Source: DAITAZ01 sp036824045 (lineage in GTDB: Bacteria > Pseudomonadota > Gammaproteobacteria > Burkholderiales > Rhodocyclaceae). From it: a DNA stretch of 64,000 nucleotides. This document shows, one piece after another, positions 33,624 through 43,203 of this stretch (positions within the stretch are counted from its first letter, which is position 1; every line of letters starts with the position of its first letter). The notes below the pieces were generated by a model, which saw only the letters and a list, made by a program, of their open reading frames with translations, was not told the origin of the DNA and made no database searches. Made by a program: the position numbers and the translations under genes. The stretch lies in the NCBI GenBank assembly GCA_036824045.1, contig DAITAZ010000004.1:1-64000 (forward strand), written 5' to 3'.

Positions 33624-34769
33624 TCAGCTCCGCCGTGCGAGCCCGTGCACTGCCGTCCTGACCGGTTGGTGTTCCGGTCCCTTGGCGCTCTCGAGCTGGG
33701 CGGTCCACAACACGTCGTAGGAGAGGGCGCCTTCGAGGAGTTCGGCCAGCAGCTTCTGACCCAGTTGATTCGGGTGGATGTTGTCCCGATAGGGGTTTTC
33801 GCCCCGCGCCAGCGCTGCGCTGAAGGTCTTGGCAGTGTCCAGAACCGTGGCGCCTTCCTGTTCCGCGATCTGGCGGATGTGGCCAAAACCCGGGTGGGGC
33901 TGCTTCTTCTCCAGTTCCTCCAGTTCCAGGTGCTGAACCACGATCACCTGGCGGGCGGTTTGCCGGGCAAGGCGGATGAATGCACGCAGATCCTTGAGGC
34001 CTTTGGCGTCTGCCGGGTTGGCTGCTTCATGCACGAAACTGCTGCGCTCATGCTGGTCATGCTTGGCGAGCCAGGGAATGTAACGGGGCAGATAGCGCTC
34101 GTAGCCCTCCGCAAGGGCAAGCCTGGGGCGCTCGGTGGGGTGGGTGAGCGGATTCAGGGGCTCGAAGGTGGGGTTGTCGTCATAGTCGTGGCTGGATGCG
34201 ACCAGGACGACAATGTCGGCGTCGAACAGGCCGTATTCGCGCACGTAGGCGAGCCAGTTGCCCGGGCCCCAGCTCCCCGCCGAAATGCTGCCGACGACGG
34301 GTGTGGAAAAACCCTTGGACTTCAGCCGCTCCTGCAGCAGGGTGGTGGCCATGTCCCGATGGTCGGTGAGTGCGCCGCCGTTGAGCACGGAGTCGCCAAA
34401 CGCCATGATCCGCACCTCGCCCTCCTGCCGGCGGATCGCAAAGGGCTCGGAGCGCATGCCGTATTGGTTGATCAAAACCCGGTTGCCGAAGCGGCGCACG
34501 TCCTGATTGGGCTTGAACATGTACTCGATGCGGGGGTGGGCAACACTCAGTGGCGGAGTGCCCAGGCCAAGGTAGTGCCGGGCCGCAAGTTCCGCGATCA
34601 GCACGACCCACAGACAGACCGCCAAGGCGACCTTGATGCGGAAAGCGAGGCGACGGCTCGACGCAGGGCCTTTCGCCGCTGGCGCGTCTGTCGCCCGAGT
34701 CTCGGGAAAGAAAGAGGTGCCGTCCAACAGCAGTCCCATACGGGTGCCGATTCTTCTGATCGTGCTCAT
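33624..34769 (-). CDS. Membrane-anchored SGNH/GDSL hydrolase-like protein
   Basis: The 381-residue protein has a cytoplasmic start, one membrane helix (about 44-62), then a periplasmic SGNH-hydrolase domain with GDSV at 125-128 (Ser127) and DNIHPNQLG with Asp329 and His332 completing a triad. Such proteins act as esterases or O-acetyltransferases on exopolysaccharide. It stands alone, so the target polymer is unknown. ATG 34769 is preceded by AGAAGA. Confidence 0.78.
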   Translation of the reverse strand: MSTIRRIGTRMGLLLDGTSFFPETRATDAPAAKGPASSRRLAFRIKVALAVCLWVVLIAELAARHYLGLGTPPLSVAHPRIEYMFKPNQDVRRFGNRVLINQYGMRSEPFAIRRQEGEVRIMAFGDSVLNGGALTDHRDMATTLLQERLKSKGFSTPVVGSISAGSWGPGNWLAYVREYGLFDADIVVLVASSHDYDDNPTFEPLNPLTHPTERPRLALAEGYERYLPRYIPWLAKHDQHERSSFVHEAANPADAKGLKDLRAFIRLARQTARQVIVVQHLELEELEKKQPHPGFGHIRQIAEQEGATVLDTAKTFSAALARGENPYRDNIHPNQLGQKLLAELLEGALSYDVLWTAQLESAKGPEHQPVRTAVHGLARRS

Positions 34770-34928
34770 AGAGTCTTCTCGTTTTTTCTCTCGCATTTCC
34801 CCGCGGCCGACGCATCAGCCGCCCCCGCCCGGCTGCAGGGTGCCGGTTATGTTCCCCGCAACAGACGACCCGCGTGAGCCTGATCCGTACTGCGGCGGAT
34901 GGCAAAGGCATTCGTTGATGAGTGGGCA

Positions 34929-34946
34929 GAGCAATGATCATTGCTC
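34929..34946. promoter_or_regulatory. 18-bp perfect palindrome in AT-rich gap
   Basis: GAGCAATGATCATTGCTC is an exact palindrome 160 bases upstream of the SGNH gene. The 483-base gap 34770-35252 is unusually AT-rich from about 34925 to 35120 and holds no convincing gene; one 68-codon frame there has no support. The palindrome is a candidate operator. Confidence 0.45.
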
Positions 34947-35252
34947 AAATCGTCTGAATCAATACCTCTCGTCAAGCCGGCGGGTATGCTATGCGAAAAA
35001 AGTCACGCAAGGCAATAATGAATGGATTCAGAAAGTTATGCGCAAGCTGCGTGCAAGAAAGTGGGCGGTTGTTGATTCTGCAAAAATGATAAAAACAACA
35101 AAAACAAATCGCTTGGTATGAGAATTCAATGCCCCGGCGGAAGGCTTGAACTGGACAGGGAAGTGGGGCCTTGATGCCGGGCGTTACACGGGGTGCGCTG
35201 GGGAAAGCGTCGCGCGGCTGGGCGGGAGGAGGGCCCGGCCGCGGAGAAGGGA

Positions 35253-37391
35253 TCAGGCGGGGGTGAGTTTGGCGATGGCGAGCGCCAGCCACTTGGTGCC
35301 ATTTTCTTTGAACGCTACCTGCACGCGGGCATCTGATCCGGAACCTTCCGCTGCAAGGATGATTCCGGTGCCGAAGCGTGCGTGGCGGACCACTTGACCA
35401 ACATGGAGACCTTGGCCCGCATCCCGTCTTGGTGGGGGCGGTGGCCGGAGCGCGGTGGCGCGCGGCTGGAAGGCCGCCGGGGTGGTGGAGCGGCGGGTGC
35501 CGAACTGCCGTAGCAGGCTCGGGGGCAATTCGTCGAGGAAACGCGAAGGCAGGTTGTAGCGAGTCTGCCCGTGAAGCATGCGGGTCTGGCTGTGGCTCAG
35601 GTAGAGGCGCTCCCGGGCGCGGGTGATGGCCACGTACATCAGGCGTCGCTCTTCTTCCAGGGCGTTCGGATCGAGAGAACTGTTTTCGTGGGGAAACAGG
35701 CCTTCCTCGAGACCGGTGATGAAGACTACGTCGAACTCCAGGCCCTTGGCTGCGTGGGCGGTCATGAGTTGCACCGCCCGCTCGCTTGGATCGGCCTGGT
35801 TGTCGCCAGCTTCGAGGGCAGCATGAGCGAGGAAATCCGCCAGCGTATGCTCGCCTTCGGAGGCGGAAAAATTGGCCGAGGCGTTGACCAGTTCATCCAG
35901 GTTCTCCAGCCGTTCCTGGCCCTCGCGCTCTTTCGCGTAATGGTCACGCAGGCCAGAATGGGTGAGCACGTGGTCCACCAACTCGGGCAAGGGCAAGCCG
36001 GCAGTGTCCTGCCCCATTTGGCGGATGAGGGCCAGGAATGCGCCCAGGCTGGCGCCTGCCTTGCCACTCAGGCGGGGGACTGCCTCGGCCAGGCTACCGC
36101 CCAGCGCTGCGGCCGCGTCCTGCAGATTTTCCAGCGAACGTGCACCGATGCCCCGGGCAGGGAAGTTAACCACCCGGAGGAAGGCGTTGTCGTCGGCTTC
36201 CCGTACCAGCAGCCTCAGATAGGCGAGGGCGTGCTTGACCTCGGCCCGTTCAAAGAAGCGCAGGCCACCATAGACGCGATAGGGGATGGCGGCGGTGAAC
36301 AGGGCGTGCTCCAGCACCCGGGATTGGGCATTGGAACGGTAGAGGATGGCGAGTTCGTCACGGGCGACGCCGTCGGCGATGAGCGTGCGGATCTCTTCCA
36401 CGATCCAGCGGGCTTCGTCGCCGTCGGAGAGCGCCTCGAACACGCGCAGGGGTTCGCCCGCGCCCCGGTCGGTCCAGAGCTGCTTGCCCAGGCGGCTACT
36501 GTTGTGGCGGATGAGCGCGTTGGCGGCATCCAGGATGTTGCCCCGGGAGCGGTAGTTCTGTTCGAGCCGAATCAGGTGCCCGGGGGCGCAACTGCGCTCG
36601 AAATCCCGCATGTTGCCCACATCGGCGCCGCGAAAGCCGTAAATGCTCTGATCGTCGTCACCCACCGCGAAGATGGAGGCCCCTCCACCCGCCAGCAGCT
36701 TCAGCCAGCGGTACTGCATGGGGTTGGTGTCCTGGAACTCGTCCACAAGGATGTGGCGGAAGCGCTGTTGGTAGTGATGGCGGATGGGCTCGTGATGCTC
36801 CAGCAGTTCGAGGCTGCGCAGCAGGAGCTCGGCGAAGTCCACCACCCCTTCCCGTTGGCACTGGCGTTCGTATTCCCCGTACAACTCCGCCTTCCGGCGG
36901 GTGAAATCATCCCAGGCTTCAACGGCGTTGGCGCGGATGCCGGCTTCCTTCTGGCCATTGATGAAGTACTGAAGATCCCTGGCCGGGAACTTCTGGTCAT
37001 CCACGTTCAGGGATTTCAGCAGTCGCTTGATTGCCGCCAGTTGATCCGCCGTGTCCAGGATCTGAAACAGGGCGGGCAGCGCCGCATCCTGGTGGTGGGC
37101 CCGCAACATGCGGTTGCACAAGCCATGAAAAGTCCCGATCCACATGCCCCGGGTGTTGATGGGCAGGAGCGCCTCAAGCCGGGTGAGCATCTCCCGGGCA
37201 GCCTTGTTGGTGAAGGTGACGGCCAGTACGCCGTGGGGACGTACCAAGCCTTCCTGAATCAGCCACGCAATGCGTGTGGTGAGCACCCGGGTTTTGCCGG
37301 AGCCGGCACCCGCCAGGATGAGGGCATTGGTCTCGGGCAGGGTGACGGCTTCCCGTTGCTCCGGGTTCAGGCGGGCGAGCAGGTCTGACAT
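35253..37391 (-). CDS. uvrD: DNA helicase II UvrD
   Basis: The 712-residue superfamily I 3'-5' helicase has Walker A GAGSGKT at 28-34, DEFQDT (motif II), QSIYGFRGAD (motif III) and late motifs (TAHAAKGLEFDVVF, VAITRARERLYL). The C-terminal tail (HVGQVVRHARFGTG) is of the UvrD/PcrA type that binds RNA polymerase. It acts in nucleotide excision and mismatch repair. It is last in the leftward run from gpmA. Confidence 0.96.
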   Translation of the reverse strand: MSDLLARLNPEQREAVTLPETNALILAGAGSGKTRVLTTRIAWLIQEGLVRPHGVLAVTFTNKAAREMLTRLEALLPINTRGMWIGTFHGLCNRMLRAHHQDAALPALFQILDTADQLAAIKRLLKSLNVDDQKFPARDLQYFINGQKEAGIRANAVEAWDDFTRRKAELYGEYERQCQREGVVDFAELLLRSLELLEHHEPIRHHYQQRFRHILVDEFQDTNPMQYRWLKLLAGGGASIFAVGDDDQSIYGFRGADVGNMRDFERSCAPGHLIRLEQNYRSRGNILDAANALIRHNSSRLGKQLWTDRGAGEPLRVFEALSDGDEARWIVEEIRTLIADGVARDELAILYRSNAQSRVLEHALFTAAIPYRVYGGLRFFERAEVKHALAYLRLLVREADDNAFLRVVNFPARGIGARSLENLQDAAAALGGSLAEAVPRLSGKAGASLGAFLALIRQMGQDTAGLPLPELVDHVLTHSGLRDHYAKEREGQERLENLDELVNASANFSASEGEHTLADFLAHAALEAGDNQADPSERAVQLMTAHAAKGLEFDVVFITGLEEGLFPHENSSLDPNALEEERRLMYVAITRARERLYLSHSQTRMLHGQTRYNLPSRFLDELPPSLLRQFGTRRSTTPAAFQPRATALRPPPPPRRDAGQGLHVGQVVRHARFGTGIILAAEGSGSDARVQVAFKENGTKWLALAIAKLTPA

Positions 37392-37470
37392 GGTGGTACC
37401 AAACGGCGGAGGAGGGCGGGATTATACGTCCCCCGCGTACACACCTTCCGGCAGGGACGCCGGGGGCAGT

Positions 37471-38229
37471 TCAGGCCGGGCCCGGCCGGGCGCAGACCGG
37501 GCAGGCCGGATCCCGCTCAAGGCCGATGGTGCGCCATTCCATGCCCAACGTGTCGAGCAGCAGGAGGCGCCCGCGCAGGGGGTCGCCACAACCGGCCAGC
37601 AGCTTGATCGCTTCGGCTGCCTGAATGGCGCCAACGATACCGGTCAGTGGCGCGAATACACCCATTGTGGCGCAGCGGACTTCATCGCTTTCCGCGGATT
37701 CGGGGAACAGGCAGTGATAGCAGGGCTGGTCCGGCGCGCGCATGTCGAACACGGACACCTGACCATCAAAGCGGATTGCCGCCCCCGAGACCAGGGGTTT
37801 GCGGTGCCGGACACAGGCACGGTTGATGGCATGACGGGTGCCGAAATTGTCCGAGCAGTCCAGCACCACATCCGCCCGCGCCACTTCCTCATCCAGTTGT
37901 GCGCCCTGCAGGCGTTCGGTCAGCGCGCGGATGCGCGCCTCCGGGTTGAGCCTGAGCAGCGATTGCTGACCGGAAAGCGCTTTGGGCTGCCCCACCGACG
38001 CATTGGCGTGGAGGATCTGCCGCTGCAGGTTGGTGAGGTCCACCGTGTCGCCATCGCACAGGACGATGTCGCCGACCCCGGCAACAGCGAGGTAGATGGC
38101 GGCGGGCGAACCCAAGCCCCCGGCGCCGATGATCAGCGCCCGACTGTCCAGCAGGCGCTGCTGGCCTTCCACCCCGATGGGGTCAAGCAGGATGTGCCGG
38201 CTGTAACGGAGAAGCTGATTGTCGTTCAT
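37471..38229 (-). CDS. moeB: ThiF/MoeB-family adenylyltransferase
   Basis: The 252-residue E1-like enzyme has a nucleotide loop IIGAGGLGSP (33-42), the DGDTVDLTNLQRQ segment and two zinc Cys pairs (CYHC, CPVC). It adenylates the C-terminus of MoaD or ThiS for sulfur transfer in molybdopterin or thiamine synthesis. MoeB is favoured by the close betaproteobacterial gene order with ctpA, but no moaD is adjacent. Confidence 0.9.
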   Translation of the reverse strand: MNDNQLLRYSRHILLDPIGVEGQQRLLDSRALIIGAGGLGSPAAIYLAVAGVGDIVLCDGDTVDLTNLQRQILHANASVGQPKALSGQQSLLRLNPEARIRALTERLQGAQLDEEVARADVVLDCSDNFGTRHAINRACVRHRKPLVSGAAIRFDGQVSVFDMRAPDQPCYHCLFPESAESDEVRCATMGVFAPLTGIVGAIQAAEAIKLLAGCGDPLRGRLLLLDTLGMEWRTIGLERDPACPVCARPGPA

Positions 38230-38271
38230 GCATCAAAACATCAAACATCCTGCCCCGCCTTCGGCAGGGCA

Positions 38272-38691
38272 TCAACGGTATTCGCGCAACTCCACCGGGG
38301 TGTCGTCATGGTCTCCGTGGGGGTGATGGTCATAGACCTTGACATAGACCTCGTTGGATTTCTTGATCAAGCGCTGCGGCGAACGGAGATTGCGTAACTG
38401 GGTTTCCTCGCAGAAATGGGCCAGGGCCCGCATCAGCTTGGCGTAGAGCGTGTTGTCGAGTTGAAAGCCCTGGGTTGCCAGGGCCTCCTCGATACCCATC
38501 AACGTGTAATCGGTTACACGGTAGCTGATGATCAGCACCCGGTCGCGCGGGCCCCGCGTAACTTCGAGCCCCGGTAGCCCGTTCAGCAGCGCTGCGGCGC
38601 GCCCGGTTTGCCCCGGTGGCAGGGCCTTGAAGCGAATTTCCCGGCGTTTCAGTATGTTGTCACTGTTGCCTGCCGTTGCTTGCGCGTTCAT
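38272..38691 (-). CDS. Conserved hypothetical protein (139 aa)
   Basis: The protein has a ferredoxin-like pattern at about 15-80 (IRFKALPPGQTGRAAALLNG, then RVLIISYRVTDY) similar to heavy-metal-associated folds but without a CxxC. A His/Asp-rich segment follows near the end (DHHPHGDHDD). It could bind metal; the function is unknown. It lies between ctpA and moeB in the same direction. Confidence 0.7.
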   Translation of the reverse strand: MNAQATAGNSDNILKRREIRFKALPPGQTGRAAALLNGLPGLEVTRGPRDRVLIISYRVTDYTLMGIEEALATQGFQLDNTLYAKLMRALAHFCEETQLRNLRSPQRLIKKSNEVYVKVYDHHPHGDHDDTPVELREYR

Positions 38692-38744
38692 GGTCCCTCC
38701 CCGATTTCTGCTGGCCGGTCGTGCCGTCCGTGAGTCGCCCGCTA

Positions 38745-40148
38745 CTACGGCTTCTTGGTCTGGATGATCTGCAGACCTTTGAGCAGGTTGACCGCCTGGG
38801 CGAACTGGTAATCCCCTTTGCCGCCAAACTCGAAGTTCTTGGGCGCGTCGTCATCCGCTCCCTCATCCTTGCGTCCGTCCTTGCGGCTTTCCTTCTTGCT
38901 GGGGGCGGCTTTAGCCGCGTCCTTGGCTTCGCTTTCCTTGTCGTTGTTGAGATGCCGATCAAGATCGGCCTCGCGGACGCGGGTGCCGCTGGAACCATTG
39001 GCGGATTCTTCCACCACGATGTCGGGCACGATGCCTTTTGCCTGAATGGAACGGCCGTTGGGCGTGTAGTAACGGGCGGTCGTCAGCTTGATGGCCGCGT
39101 TGTTGGCCAGCGGCAGGATGGTTTGGACGGAGCCCTTGCCAAAAGTCTGAGTGCCCAGCACCACCGCACGTTTGTGATCCTGCAGCGCACCGGCCACAAT
39201 TTCCGACGCGGAGGCCGAACCGGCATTCACCAGCACGACCATCGGCACCGAACGGGCTTCGGGCGGGAGTTTCTTGATGAAATCATCCCGCGTGCCACGC
39301 AGGTAATCTTCAGGCGCTGCCAGATACTTACGCTTGGCGTCTTCGGTGCGCCCGTCGGTGGACACCACCAGCGCCTTGGGGGGGAGGAAGGCCGCCGCCA
39401 CGCCAACTGCGCCGTTGAGCAAGCCGCCCGGGTCATTGCGCAGGTCAAGGACCAGGCCCTTGAGCGAGTTGGACTTGGAGAGCTTGTCCAACTGCTTGAC
39501 CACGTCTTCCGCGGTTTTGTCCTGGAACTGGGTGATGCGGATATAGCCGTAGCCTTCGTCCAGTGCTTTGACCTTGACGCTCTGGACCTTGATCACTTCC
39601 CGGGTCAGGGTGAGGACCAGCGGTTTGGACTCCCCCTTGCGAGCAATGGTCAGCGTGATGTTGGTACGGGGTTTGCCGCGCATCCGCTTGACCGCATCGT
39701 TCAGGGTCATCCCCTTGACCGGGGTTTCGTCCAGCTTGACGATCAGGTCGCCCGCCTTGATGCCGGCGCGGAACGCGGGCGTGTCCTCGATGGGAGAGAT
39801 GACCTTGACAAAGCCGTCTTCCATCCCGACCTCGATGCCCAGACCGCCGAATTCGCCCTGGGTGCCGACTTGCAGATCCTTGAACGCGTCCGCGTCCAGA
39901 TAAGCGGAGTGCGGATCAAGCCCCGAAAGCATGCCTGTGATCGCGCTGGTGATCAGCTTCTTGTCTTCAACCGGTTCGACGTAGCCGCTCTTGACCGCAT
40001 TGAACACCTCGGCCAGATTGCGCAACTCTTCCACCGGCAGGGGCGCGGCGACTTCCTTGTTGGCCTGGGCCGAAAAGTTCAGACTGACGAGCACCCCGGC
40101 AAAGGCGCCAATCATGACCAAGCCAACGTGTTTCATCCTACCATTCAT
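38745..40148 (-). CDS. ctpA: C-terminal processing protease (S41)
   Basis: The 467-residue periplasmic protease has an N-terminal signal or anchor (GLVMIGAFAGVLVSLNF), a PDZ domain (about 85-165) and the S41 catalytic core. The nucleophile lies in AGSASASEIVAGAL (about residue 312) and the Lys in TFGKGSVQ (about 337). A charged, disordered C-terminal tail follows. It trims periplasmic proteins, often peptidoglycan hydrolases, and sits just downstream of envC, a factor controlling such hydrolases. Confidence 0.93.
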   Translation of the reverse strand: MNGRMKHVGLVMIGAFAGVLVSLNFSAQANKEVAAPLPVEELRNLAEVFNAVKSGYVEPVEDKKLITSAITGMLSGLDPHSAYLDADAFKDLQVGTQGEFGGLGIEVGMEDGFVKVISPIEDTPAFRAGIKAGDLIVKLDETPVKGMTLNDAVKRMRGKPRTNITLTIARKGESKPLVLTLTREVIKVQSVKVKALDEGYGYIRITQFQDKTAEDVVKQLDKLSKSNSLKGLVLDLRNDPGGLLNGAVGVAAAFLPPKALVVSTDGRTEDAKRKYLAAPEDYLRGTRDDFIKKLPPEARSVPMVVLVNAGSASASEIVAGALQDHKRAVVLGTQTFGKGSVQTILPLANNAAIKLTTARYYTPNGRSIQAKGIVPDIVVEESANGSSGTRVREADLDRHLNNDKESEAKDAAKAAPSKKESRKDGRKDEGADDDAPKNFEFGGKGDYQFAQAVNLLKGLQIIQTKKP

Positions 40149-40178
40149 CCACGATTCCCCTTGGAGCGGGAGGCCGGC

Positions 40179-41450
40179 TCAGCGAGCACTGAGCCATCGC
40201 AACGGATCCACCGCCTGCCCCTGCTGACGTATTTCAAAGTATAAACCTGAATCTTCATTGCCTCCGCTGTTGCCCACGGCGGCAATGGTGTCTCCAGCAC
40301 TTACGGTTTGACCCGCGCTCTTGTACAACGTTTCGTTGTTGCCATAGACGGAGAGGTATCCGTTGCCATGATCAACAATGATCAGATTCCCGAAACCGCG
40401 CAACCAGTCGGCGAAGGCGATTCGCCCGGCTGCCACGGCGCGGACTGCGGCTCCTGCCGCTGCCCGGATGAAAACCCCTCTCCAACTTGTGCCGCCCTCG
40501 CTGCGAGGGGTCCCGAAACGATTGGTGATCTGCCCGGGTACGGGCAAGCCCATGCGGCCCTTGAGCTGGGCGAAGCTGGCGTTGCCAGGGTGTGTGCTCT
40601 CGTTGCGGGCAACGGATTCGCGCTGTGCAGGCGGGACGGACGCCGGGTCCGTTGAGCCACCCGGCGAATCGGTGTCGGTGCCACGATCGGCCTTGGGGCG
40701 GGGGGGCGCGGGTTTTGCGGGTGCCATCCGGGCCAGCGCATCAATCAGCCGCGCCAGCCGGGCCTCGTTGCGCTGCAGTGTGCCGACTTCCTGGCGCTGG
40801 CTGTGCAGGCGCTCCTGCAGCGAGACAAGCAGCGATTTGCGTTTGCGTTGCTCGTTGCCCAGTTCCGCCAGCTCACTTTTCTGCCGGGTTTCAATCTGGG
40901 TGATGCTTTCCCGGCGTTCCCGGGCCTGCTCCTGCAGCCGGGCGTTTTCCTGCTGGTTCCGCCGAAGTTCGGCAATGAGGTCGGTTTGAGCCGAGGTCAG
41001 CCGCTGCATGAAGTAAAAATCGCGGCTGATCTGGTTGGGGTCGTCTCCTGAGAGCATTTGCCGCAGACTCTCGCCGCGGCTCGTGGCGTACTGGCGGCGG
41101 AGCATCCGCGCCACGCGCTCCTGCTGCAAGCTGATCTGGCGTTCAAGGGCCTGCTGTCTCTGTTGAATGCCTGACAGTGCGCGCTCCGCCTCCTTCCGCT
41201 CTTCGGAAAGCTCATGCAGCCGGCGACCCTTGATCGAGATGCTCTGCTCGATGTCCCGCAACTCATCCGCCGCTTCGGCCCGGTTCTCCTCGGTTCGCGC
41301 CAGTTCTTTCTGCAGTTCGCGGAGCTTGTTCTGGATCTCCCTGAGCTCGGTGCGTTTCTCCGCGCTCGCCGGCGCTGGCGGCTGGGCATTGCCAGCCGCT
41401 GCGGCCATCAGGATGGCCGCAGCGAAAAGGCTGTAGAGACGGAAGCGCAA
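40179..41450 (-). CDS. envC: EnvC-like murein hydrolase activator
   Basis: The roughly 423-residue protein has a signal peptide (about 1-25), a long coiled coil (about 35-250; LREIQNKLRELQKELARTEEN) and a C-terminal LytM (M23) fold. The usual zinc ligands are missing: the HxxxD region reads SWRGVFIRA and the HxH reads GLYFEIRQQG. It should therefore be a degenerate activator of division amidases rather than an enzyme. No ATG fits, so TTG 41450 is the likely start, which is uncertain. Confidence 0.85.
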   Translation of the reverse strand: MRFRLYSLFAAAILMAAAAGNAQPPAPASAEKRTELREIQNKLRELQKELARTEENRAEAADELRDIEQSISIKGRRLHELSEERKEAERALSGIQQRQQALERQISLQQERVARMLRRQYATSRGESLRQMLSGDDPNQISRDFYFMQRLTSAQTDLIAELRRNQQENARLQEQARERRESITQIETRQKSELAELGNEQRKRKSLLVSLQERLHSQRQEVGTLQRNEARLARLIDALARMAPAKPAPPRPKADRGTDTDSPGGSTDPASVPPAQRESVARNESTHPGNASFAQLKGRMGLPVPGQITNRFGTPRSEGGTSWRGVFIRAAAGAAVRAVAAGRIAFADWLRGFGNLIIVDHGNGYLSVYGNNETLYKSAGQTVSAGDTIAAVGNSGGNEDSGLYFEIRQQGQAVDPLRWLSAR

Positions 41451-41472
41451 GCCCAGAAGAAACGCCGGCGAC

Positions 41473-42219
41473 TTACTTCGCCTTGCCCTGGTTGGCCACG
41501 GCGGCCATTGCCGCGCGGATCGCTTCCTCGTCGCCCAGGTAATAGTTGCGGATGGGGCGCAGGTCGTCATCCAGCTCATAGACCAGCGGTTGGGCGGTGG
41601 GGATGTTGAGGTTCACGATTTCCGAATCGGAAATGTTGTCCAGATACTTGATGAGCGCACGCAGGCTGTTCCCGTGCGCAGCGATGATCACGCTCTTGCC
41701 CGACTTGACGGTGGGGGCGATGGTTTCCAGCCAGTAGGGTACGAAACGCGCCACCGTGTCTTTCAGGCACTCGGTACGCGGGAACTGGTCGGCCGGCAGA
41801 TCGGCGTAGCGCGGATCGCTCAGGGTCAGGCGGGGATCGTCCTCGCCCAAGGGGGGCGGGGCAATGTCGTAAGCCCGGCGCCAGATCTTGACCTGGTCTT
41901 CGCCATGCTGGGCCGCTGTTTCTGCCTTGTTCAGACCCTGCAGGGCGCCATAGTGGCGCTCATTGAGGCGCCAGTTGTGGTGAACGGGGATCCACATGCG
42001 GTCCATCTGGTCCAGCACTGTCCACAGGGTCCGGATTGCCCGCCGCAGGACGGAGGTGTAGGCCACGTCAAAGGCGAAGCCATTTTCCTTCAGCAGCTTG
42101 CCGGCATTCTGGGCTTCCTGCAGGCCCTTGGCGGTCAAATCTACGTCCGTCCAGCCGGTGAAACGGTTTTCCTGGTTCCAGGCGGACTCACCGTGGCGCA
42201 ACAAGACGATTTTTTTCAT
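41473..42219 (-). CDS. gpmA: 2,3-bisphosphoglycerate-dependent phosphoglycerate mutase
   Basis: The 248-residue histidine phosphatase-fold enzyme has RHGESAWNQENRFTGWTDV (His9 phosphorylated), the LNERHYGALQG acid segment and IIAAHGNSLRA with the second His. It interconverts 3- and 2-phosphoglycerate in glycolysis. It leads a leftward group with envC, ctpA and moeB. Confidence 0.97.
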   Translation of the reverse strand: MKKIVLLRHGESAWNQENRFTGWTDVDLTAKGLQEAQNAGKLLKENGFAFDVAYTSVLRRAIRTLWTVLDQMDRMWIPVHHNWRLNERHYGALQGLNKAETAAQHGEDQVKIWRRAYDIAPPPLGEDDPRLTLSDPRYADLPADQFPRTECLKDTVARFVPYWLETIAPTVKSGKSVIIAAHGNSLRALIKYLDNISDSEIVNLNIPTAQPLVYELDDDLRPIRNYYLGDEEAIRAAMAAVANQGKAK

Positions 42220-42439
42220 GATGTCGAATGAATGGATGGAAAGAAGGCTGCATCCGGTGCGAAAGTGCCGGTACCATGCGGATTCTGGCAGGCGTCCGGA
42301 TAATCCTTTATTTTATAATATTTGCTGTGTTCAGCCGCAGCGTGTAGCCGTTATTCTTCAGACAGGCCGCGTAGTTTTGCACGGCGACGGCGTTGTGGGA
42401 CTTGGTACGGTGGGTGCATCCATCGAATTCGGGGTTAAG

Positions 42440-42757
42440 GTGATAATCGATCTCATCGACAAGCAGGAACATATCGAGACGGCAGCCCGGGCGCTCAAGG
42501 CCATCTCACATCCCTTGCGGCTGAAGATCGTTTGCGTCATTGGCGATCAGGAACTCTGTGTGCAGGACATCGTTGATGCGGTGGGTACCTCGCAGAGCAA
42601 TATCTCCCAGCATCTGGCCATCTTGCGGGACAAGGGGGTGCTGGTTACCCGGAAGGACGCCAACCGGGTTTTCTATCGGATGGGGGATCAACGCACCTTG
42701 CAGCTGATCGTGCTGATGCGCGAGGTCTTCTGCGGCAGTGCCCCCGAGAAGCAGTGA
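42440..42757 (+). CDS. ArsR-family regulator with SqrR/BigR-like cysteine pair
   Basis: The 105-residue winged-helix protein (start GTG 42440, giving MIIDLIDKQEHIETAAR) has the recognition region GTSQSNISQHLAILRDKG. Cys32 lies in LKIVCVI and Cys98 in EVFCGS, 66 residues apart. This spacing and context match the two reactive cysteines of SqrR/BigR persulfide sensors (41/107 and 42/108). A third Cys is at 40. It lies 25 bases before rhodanese and then glutaredoxin, so a sulfane-sulfur response is likely. An upstream GTG is an alternative start. Confidence 0.85.
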   Translation: MIIDLIDKQEHIETAARALKAISHPLRLKIVCVIGDQELCVQDIVDAVGTSQSNISQHLAILRDKGVLVTRKDANRVFYRMGDQRTLQLIVLMREVFCGSAPEKQ

Positions 42758-42782
42758 GTTCAGGGAAAGGACGATTGAAGTG

Positions 42783-43193
42783 ATGGAGTTTCTCCAGGCG
42801 AACATCATGTGGGTGGCCGCGGCCGCGGTCAGTGGTGGCATGTTGTTGTGGCAGGCGATCAATACGCGCGGTGGTGGCGACAGTGTCTCTCCGGCCGAGG
42901 CGACCCAGCTGATGAACCGCGAGAATGCCGTGGTGGTGGATGTTCGGGATGCAGGCGAAGTCAAGGAGGGGCGTATTCCCAATGCCCGCCACATTGTCTT
43001 GGGTGAGCTCGGACAGCGTCTGGGAGAGCTGGAGAAATTCAAGGACAAGCCCGTCATCGTCTGTTGCCGGTCCGGTAGCCGCTCCGCCAACGGCGCAGCG
43101 GTGTTGCGCAAGGCCGGGTTCTCCCGCGTCTACAACCTGGCCGGCGGATTGGCTGCCTGGGAGCAAGCCGGCCAGCCCATCACCCGCAAGTAA
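42783..43193 (+). CDS. Membrane-anchored rhodanese
   Basis: The 136-residue protein has an N-terminal helix (about 7-25) and a single rhodanese domain with active loop CCRSGSRS (Cys95). It moves sulfane sulfur between thiols. Its position behind an ArsR-type putative persulfide sensor suggests reactive sulfur handling; in many betaproteobacteria this gene precedes grxC and secB. Confidence 0.92.
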   Translation: MEFLQANIMWVAAAAVSGGMLLWQAINTRGGGDSVSPAEATQLMNRENAVVVDVRDAGEVKEGRIPNARHIVLGELGQRLGELEKFKDKPVIVCCRSGSRSANGAAVLRKAGFSRVYNLAGGLAAWEQAGQPITRK

Positions 43194-43203
43194 GGAGCCG
43201 CCG

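Noticed and set aside
34918..35121. Short plus-strand ORF in the AT-rich gap
   Set aside because: It has no ribosome site, no recognisable motif and a composition unlike its neighbours; better described as non-coding.
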